A DNA stretch of 13,870 nt from Gloeophyllum trabeum ATCC 11539 (Eukaryota; Basidiomycota; Agaricomycetes; Gloeophyllales; Gloeophyllaceae). Below, piece after piece: positions 9,541 to 13,870 of the stretch. The stretch is taken from NCBI RefSeq assembly GCF_000344685.1, contig NW_006920428.1:273293-287162 (forward strand), read 5' to 3'. The notes under the pieces were generated by a model. That model was not told the DNA's origin, ran no database searches, and saw only the letters and a program-made list of their open reading frames with translations. Each line of letters starts with the position of its first letter. Position 1 is the first letter of the stretch. The position numbers and the translations under genes are program-made.

Positions 9541-10913
9541 TTAGAATCGTGATTTCTCTGGAGATATAGGTTCGTCTGATCGGACTCCCGTCGAAGAATC
9601 GGGTAACCAGTATTGTAAGTTCGGCAGCGTCAGTCAACAAGGGTCATACACCTGAGCAAAGCCTTGAGTTCAAGTTGGTAGTTGAAAGAGAACCCGGTCA
9701 GCGGTCAGCAGGCAGCCACACTTGAGCCACATGAATGATGCTAGGTGTTGTTTGTTCCAGCCAAATACATGGGTGGCGCGAGTTTAAACCCTAGTGGTCC
9801 GTTTGGAAAATCCTGAGGTGCAGTACATCGGGATGCTCACTCGAAAAAGCGGGAGCCATCTCCGTCTTTCACTGGCTCTAGATAGCGGTGCCGTGGCCTG
9901 AGTCTTGAGACGCATTATCCTTTGTATGATAGCCGTTTGCAGATGGATAGACCATTCAGAGAACTGCATATATTGTAGACGGATTGGGTGCCAGGGACGT
10001 CGGAAGAAGGCTTAAAGTCCGGATGGTTTGATTTCTGTCTCTCGGGGACTTGAAATTGGCTCTCCGACGTGGGCCGACTGTATATGATTTTTGAAAAGTG
10101 GGCCATCGATCTGCGACGTTGAATATCGGCAATTCTTGCATAGCCGCCCAAAGGCTGCTTGGTCTCAATCAGTCGCCATGCCTGACAAGCCATACTAGTG
10201 ACGTGTGCATATGGCTTCAGGTCTATGGTTAAACAGTCGAAGTTTTGCCGGTAAGCACACGGACTTCTGTTGTGCTGATGAGAACCAGAAGACGTGGCGA
10301 TAGACATGGGAGAAGCATAATACAGTGGATAGATGCGTACGTACGATCTGAGTCATCTGACAGATCCGAGCAAAGAAGGTTTTTACAGCAATGATAGTAT
10401 TGCAGCCTGGTCTGCGGTACCAGTGCGATCATGAGATGCGAACATTAATATTCACATTCTACCGGGTCTGCTACGCCACAGTCCCCAACCGAACTCGTGG
10501 TACGTACGGATATTCAGTCCAACCACAGTTTAAGCCAATAATGCTCACGTTCCGGTGGTTCTTGATTATAGGACATGAATTAGATTCAATAACATCAGAT
10601 GTGCGGGAGCTATAGCGGCGCGATATGTGCTATGGATTCGGGCAGGACTGACAGGATGGCTGTTGCGTCTAGGCCAAGTGACTCGAAAGATCGCCATCCG
10701 ACGATATCTCAGACTTATATGTCATGTTCATTGATGAGCAATGCACTGTCTCAATGGCAGAACGCTGCGGTGCCATGCTTGCTGACCGAGTTTTTTTCCG
10801 CTGCTGTTAGCATCTTGCAATGCGCGAGCTGGATCTATCAGACATTGATCATAGATGAATGCGCTCCTGTCCCGGTAACACTCCAAGTACTTAGTCAACG
10901 AATTTCCCTAAAG
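9541..10913. other. Divergent intergenic region between CDC73 and the DUF6534-like gene
   Basis: These 1.4 kb lie between two divergent start codons and should hold both promoters. No protein could be recognised on either strand. One minus-strand frame with a true ATG (10307 to 9915, 130 codons) is open but shows no known motif, no clear domain and no conserved splice partner, so it is not called as a gene. Plus-strand frames from 10391 and 10599 also lack recognisable content. The 10599 frame simply runs into the next gene through its introns by chance. Confidence 0.5.
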
Positions 10914-10961
10914 GTAAGCCACAATTTAGGTTATATACGCCTGATTTCTCTCTCCGGACAG
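10914..10961 (+). other. Probable 5' UTR intron of the DUF6534-like gene
   Basis: A GTAAGC donor at 10914 and a CT-rich tract followed by CGGACAG ending at 10961 define a 48-nt intron, the same size as the coding introns. It ends 11 bases before the start codon at 10973. In the frame that would join it to the coding sequence, a TAG lies upstream with no ATG between, so the upstream exon is most likely leader. Confidence 0.5.
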
Positions 10962-10972
10962 CAGATAAGCTC

Positions 10973-12855
10973 ATGGCCCCCGTCCTTTCGCCAATCCTTG
11001 CAGCCCTATTCCAGCCCCTCTACATCGGGGGAGTGCTCTCAAATATGTGACCTAAATCTCCTACTTAAACCTTTTGCGCGCTTAACTTCCAACTCCCGTA
11101 GACTGTACGGGGTTGGTTGTGCTCAGACGACGTGGTACTACCGTCAGTATACGAAAGATGGGAGGCTCTTGAAATTTCTGGTACGTGCACATTTTTCACC
11201 TATGATTTGTTCTCTAACTTCCTCTGTACCGCGTCTTTCAGGTGGGATCTCCATGGGTTGTGAGTCCACAATCTCGGGTGGCACACTCTCGCGAACTCGC
11301 CGATCGTCCCTAGGTGGACACTGTGCACCAGGTTGTGTTAAATATCATCTTTTATCATTACCTCGTGAACCGCTGTGGCCAGGACTTAATAAAGTGCCTA
11401 ACAACAGAGCATTGGTACGTTTCGGCCCACATCACTGCTGTTACGGCCATTCCGACTGATTGATTTATAGGAGTATGGTTGTAAGAAATCGTCCTCTTCC
11501 TTTGGCCGTCTTTTCAGCTAAAAATTGCATCTAGTGTCAGGCACTTCCCGCCGTAAGTGTGATTAATCTGTTTCATGGCTTTAAGGATTTATCCGAAACA
11601 TCAGGCGATGGGTGCTCTCATTGTGGAATGGTATATTCACCTTTCACTTCTCAACCGCACTCGGAACTCACGCGTTGTCCATCGTATTTGTTCAGTTTCT
11701 ACATCGGACGAATATGGATTCGTAAGCCCCATATCCACCGTACTCTGACCCAGGTTGATGGTGCGATTACCAGTGGGACGGAACAAACTTGTTTACCTGA
11801 TTGCACGTACCGCCTTTTATCCCGTCCCGCTCATCACGCTGATGTACAGGACCCTAGGTGATACCAGCGCTCACGGCTTTCGGTACGATGATCCGTTCCT
11901 TTCCCGGTCCACACTCAGAGTGGATGGTTCATGATTTGTCAGGTATATCGATAGGTGAGACTATCCCGGCAGGGTTTAGGAAGCGCAATTGATATATAGG
12001 CTGCATTAGCATATGTCATTTTGAAGTGAAGGTCCAACGTTGCTCATACATCTTTCGTGGTCTGAAACCCTAGATCAGTCTTCAGGATGCCACTTTCCCC
12101 TTGTACGGGGCCGGGCTACGCTTTTCGCAGGTCTGCAAACGTTTATTTGGGAACAGTAAGACGAGGCGGGGCATTGCTTGTGCTTACGCTATCGTCAACA
12201 GATAATTGTCTCATCCACAGCCGCTGCCTACTGTCTTACCGATATAGCCACCTCAATCACAATGTGCTATCTCCTACGTCGGTCAAGGACGCGAGGACTG
12301 ACAACCTCCAGGTAGCGATCATCCGTTATCCTCTCATCTCATCCCATTCCATGTACTTCTAGGTCATTGCTCGACCTACTGATCAAGTTCACAGTCACTA
12401 CCGGACTATTGTCGTCGTAAGCAATAAGTCATATATTCAGAGGTCAAGGCTAATGCACCTATCTTCCAATTTAAGGATGATAAACATCTCTCTGTTAGTT
12501 GTGGTGCGTAGTGCTGCAAAAGCATTCGCTTGTAACAGTCTAGCTGACCTTGCTACCAAGATTGTGGCACCCCTCAGTTTGTTCCACAGAACAGCCTGGG
12601 TTGAATATACTTCATTCACGGAAAAGGTACGTCTCCTATTCTTGCCACCCCCCTCGTCTCTCATCCTCATTGGCATGTCCAGTCTACGTCAATTCTATGT
12701 TGGCAGTGTAAGTGTTGCATCTTCCAGTATAAATATCGAGCATTAATCACGGACGCAGTCTCAACAGCCGTGCTGTGTTTCGGGATAGACTGCGTAGTAA
12801 GTTAGCGGAGGATATCAGTGAATCATCTGCAACCGGCTCGAGTCGTGACACGTAG
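10973..12855 (+). CDS. DUF6534-like seven-helix membrane protein, about 18 exons, probable frameshift near 12600
   Basis: An integral membrane protein resembling the basidiomycete DUF6534 family, whose function is unknown. Best exons: 10973-11046, 11102-11180, 11242-11259, 11314-11414, 11471-11480, 11535-11552, 11605-11630, 11696-11721, 11774-11806, 11868-11882, 11943-11954, 12000-12025, 12086-12130, 12202-12311, 12363-12416, 12539-12626, 12683-12707, 12759-12855. Helix evidence: LFQPLYIGGVL then LYGVGCAQTTWYY (1); LKFLVGSPWVVDTVHQVVL (2); ALIVECFYIGRIWILGRNKL (3); LVYLIAPLTAFGISIGCISI (4); TAAAYCLTDIATSITMCYLL (5); LLIKFTVTTGLLSS (6); YFIHGKVYVNSMLAV (7); then tail LNSRAVFRDRLRSKL. Expected length is about 285 aa. 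Exons 1-8 and 14, 15, 17, 18 keep phase and family register. Exons 9-13 and the start of exon 16 (12512 is an alternative) are less certain. In exon 16 the frame of LADLATKIVAP does not join YFIHGK, which fits one missing base. The gene may be a young pseudogene or carry an assembly error. Confidence 0.72.
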
Positions 12856-13422
12856 ATACGAGGGCCCCCACATTTCCCGCGACTCGGAGATGAACGAAAG
12901 CGTGTGCTGTTGTGTTCCATGAGTACGCCATTTAGGGTGCAGAACGCGCCGTCTGTGAATCATACGTTTGTTCAGTGGGTCTCGTCGTCAAAACATCGTT
13001 CTTCAAGACCGAGTCCTCAGTAGTTAACAAGACGAGGACCTACTAACAAAGGGATCCGCAGACCATTGAAGTAGAACGTGCACTCTTATCAGCAGTTCAA
13101 CCAAGCCCCCCCAGACACGGACGTATTCTCGTTCCCACCTTATGTAGGGAATGCGACGCAGCAACTTGTGAGGGGCATCTTCACTATCATGGAATATTAT
13201 TACGGTTTAAGTACGAAGTCCGTTGCTCCTAGACTGGAGACTTGCGCCCCCGTCATTCGCAACAGCGCAACACTGAAGGGTCCATCCACATACGATTTCA
13301 ATCAGGTTGTCTGTTAGGAAGGGTTTCCGTGTTCCTCGTTCCTTGTGTGCTGGGATATCCGCCCTTGGTCAAACAGGCGTATTTTAGGTACACACTGCGG
13401 GAAGTAAAGGCGTTTCGGAGCA
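12856..13422. other. Intergenic region, no recognised gene
   Basis: No protein motif or spliced gene model was found downstream of the DUF6534-like gene. The longest plus-strand frame (13078-13317) starts with GTG rather than ATG and has no recognisable content. The region presumably contains the 3' end of the upstream transcript and spacer DNA leading into the palindrome array. Confidence 0.45.
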
Positions 13423-13676
13423 ACGCCGAAGGCACTGCTCAGTAAGTGCCCAAGGCACTTATATTATGAGCCACACCCGCTTGCGCGGCACACTTTACAA
13501 GTGCCCGAGACACTCTTTCCTGAGGTGCCCAAGGCACGGATTGGGACATTTTTACTATTACAGCAAAGTGCCCCGGGCACTTTTTAGCAAGGGAGTAGTG
13601 CCCTCGGCACTGTAGATGTGTGACCTCGACGTTTCGCTTCAGTGACCTTGGCACTCCTTGTTAGATATCTCGGCAC
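13423..13676. repeat. Array of about nine 13-bp palindromic motifs (GTGCCCNNGGCAC)
   Basis: Copies lie at 13423-13435 (weak left arm), 13446-13458, 13479-13491 (weak left arm), 13501-13513, 13525-13537, 13568-13580, 13598-13610, 13642-13654 and 13664-13676 (weak left arm). The best ones extend to AGTGCCNNNGGCACT. The copies at 13446 and 13525 are identical. Others keep the arms and change the centre (CAA, CGA, CCG, CTC, CTT). Centre-to-centre spacing varies between about 22 and 44 bp, and the spacer sequences are unrelated. Each unit is a perfect or near-perfect dyad, as expected for a dimeric DNA-binding protein or for small mobile palindromes. Nothing identifies the binding factor. Confidence 0.8.
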
Positions 13677-13710
13677 TCTTATGTATACTCAGGTGTTCAT
13701 AGGAGTAGAG

Positions 13711-13722
13711 CACATATATATT
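13711..13722 (+). promoter_or_regulatory. TATA-like AT-rich stretch next to the palindrome array
   Basis: TATATATA (13714-13721) lies about 40 bp to the right of the last palindrome and is followed by an AT-rich stretch. Upstream dimer sites followed by a TATA box would be a natural fungal promoter layout for a gene starting beyond the right edge of the window. No start codon or gene can be confirmed inside the window. Confidence 0.25.
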
Positions 13723-13833
13723 ACTATTTTATATTGACTACATCTGAGTTGACTACGGTCAATAACAGCTCTCACTGGCCTGAAAGGCGGCGCGGTCCCA
13801 TCATGGCAGCAGTGTCGCCAGCTACTGCAGCAT

Positions 13834-13867
13834 CTAGGTAGTCACCATTCATACGTTGTCTACCTAG
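13834..13867. repeat. Short inverted repeat at the window edge
   Basis: CTAGGTAG at 13834-13841 and CTACCTAG at 13860-13867 are exact reverse complements separated by 18 bases. The match continues imperfectly for a few bases on both sides. It could form a small hairpin or mark a transposon end, but the window stops just after it. Confidence 0.4.
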
Positions 13868-13870
13868 CAG

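Noticed and set aside
10599..11459. Plus-strand open frame of 286 codons
   Set aside because: Its first part has no recognisable content, and its second part crosses several introns of the DUF6534-like gene. Only the stretch LYGVGCAQTTWYYRQYTKD is real coding sequence, and it belongs to the spliced gene starting at 10973.
11868..11942. Alternative 75-nt exon in the DUF6534-like gene followed by a 57-nt intron
   Set aside because: It keeps phase but inserts a hydrophilic stretch in the middle of helix 4. The model with a 12-nt exon at 11943-11954 gives a continuous helix. It is kept only as an alternative.
12453..12746. Plus-strand open frame of 97 codons
   Set aside because: It shares one exon frame with the DUF6534-like gene (SLADLATKIVAP) but reads through introns on both sides, and its tail is out of frame with VYVNSMLAV.
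13078..13317. Plus-strand open frame of 79 codons
   Set aside because: It begins with GTG, has no ATG near its start, no recognisable motif and no convincing splice partners.
13423..13676. CRISPR-like array
   Set aside because: The units are 13-bp palindromes with irregular 10-30 bp spacers in a eukaryotic genome. Neither repeat length nor spacing fits CRISPR.

Overview
The window looks like nuclear DNA of a filamentous basidiomycete fungus, probably an agaricomycete. The clues are genes broken by many short GT-AG introns (mostly 45-70 nt), a decayed Gypsy-type retroelement gag of the kind common in these fungi, a fungal class II cytochrome P450, and a seven-helix membrane protein resembling the basidiomycete DUF6534 family. 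Family names come from recognising protein motifs by eye, not from a database search.

Layout. Bases 1 to about 4250 are repeat territory. A plus-oriented LTR-like piece with a TATA box lies at 1-483. A minus-strand Gag plus retropepsin remnant lies at 631-3044 and carries one in-frame stop and one frameshift. Next to it are a primer-binding-site candidate and a possible minus-strand LTR (3063-3650). A cluster of CCGGAC/GTCCGG motifs follows at 4068-4251. No gene could be recognised from 4252 to 5598.

The gene-bearing part has three spliced genes. A complete P450 (5599-7705, plus, 12 exons, 501 aa) converges tail to tail with CDC73 (9540 to 7876, minus, 8 exons, 429 aa), which encodes the Cdc73/parafibromin subunit of the Paf1 transcription elongation complex. 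All exon phases in these two models close without a gap. After a 1.4 kb divergent intergenic region comes a DUF6534-like seven-helix protein gene (10973-12855, plus). It has about 18 exons, several of only 10-18 nt, and an apparent one-base frameshift before its last helix.

The right end (12856-13870) has no recognised gene. It holds an array of about nine 13-bp palindromic motifs (consensus GTGCCCNNGGCAC) just upstream of an AT-rich TATATATA stretch, and a small hairpin at the edge. This array and the micro-exon-rich membrane protein gene are the most unusual things in the window. The three genes do not form an obvious pathway: CDC73 is a housekeeping gene flanked by two lineage-specific accessory genes.
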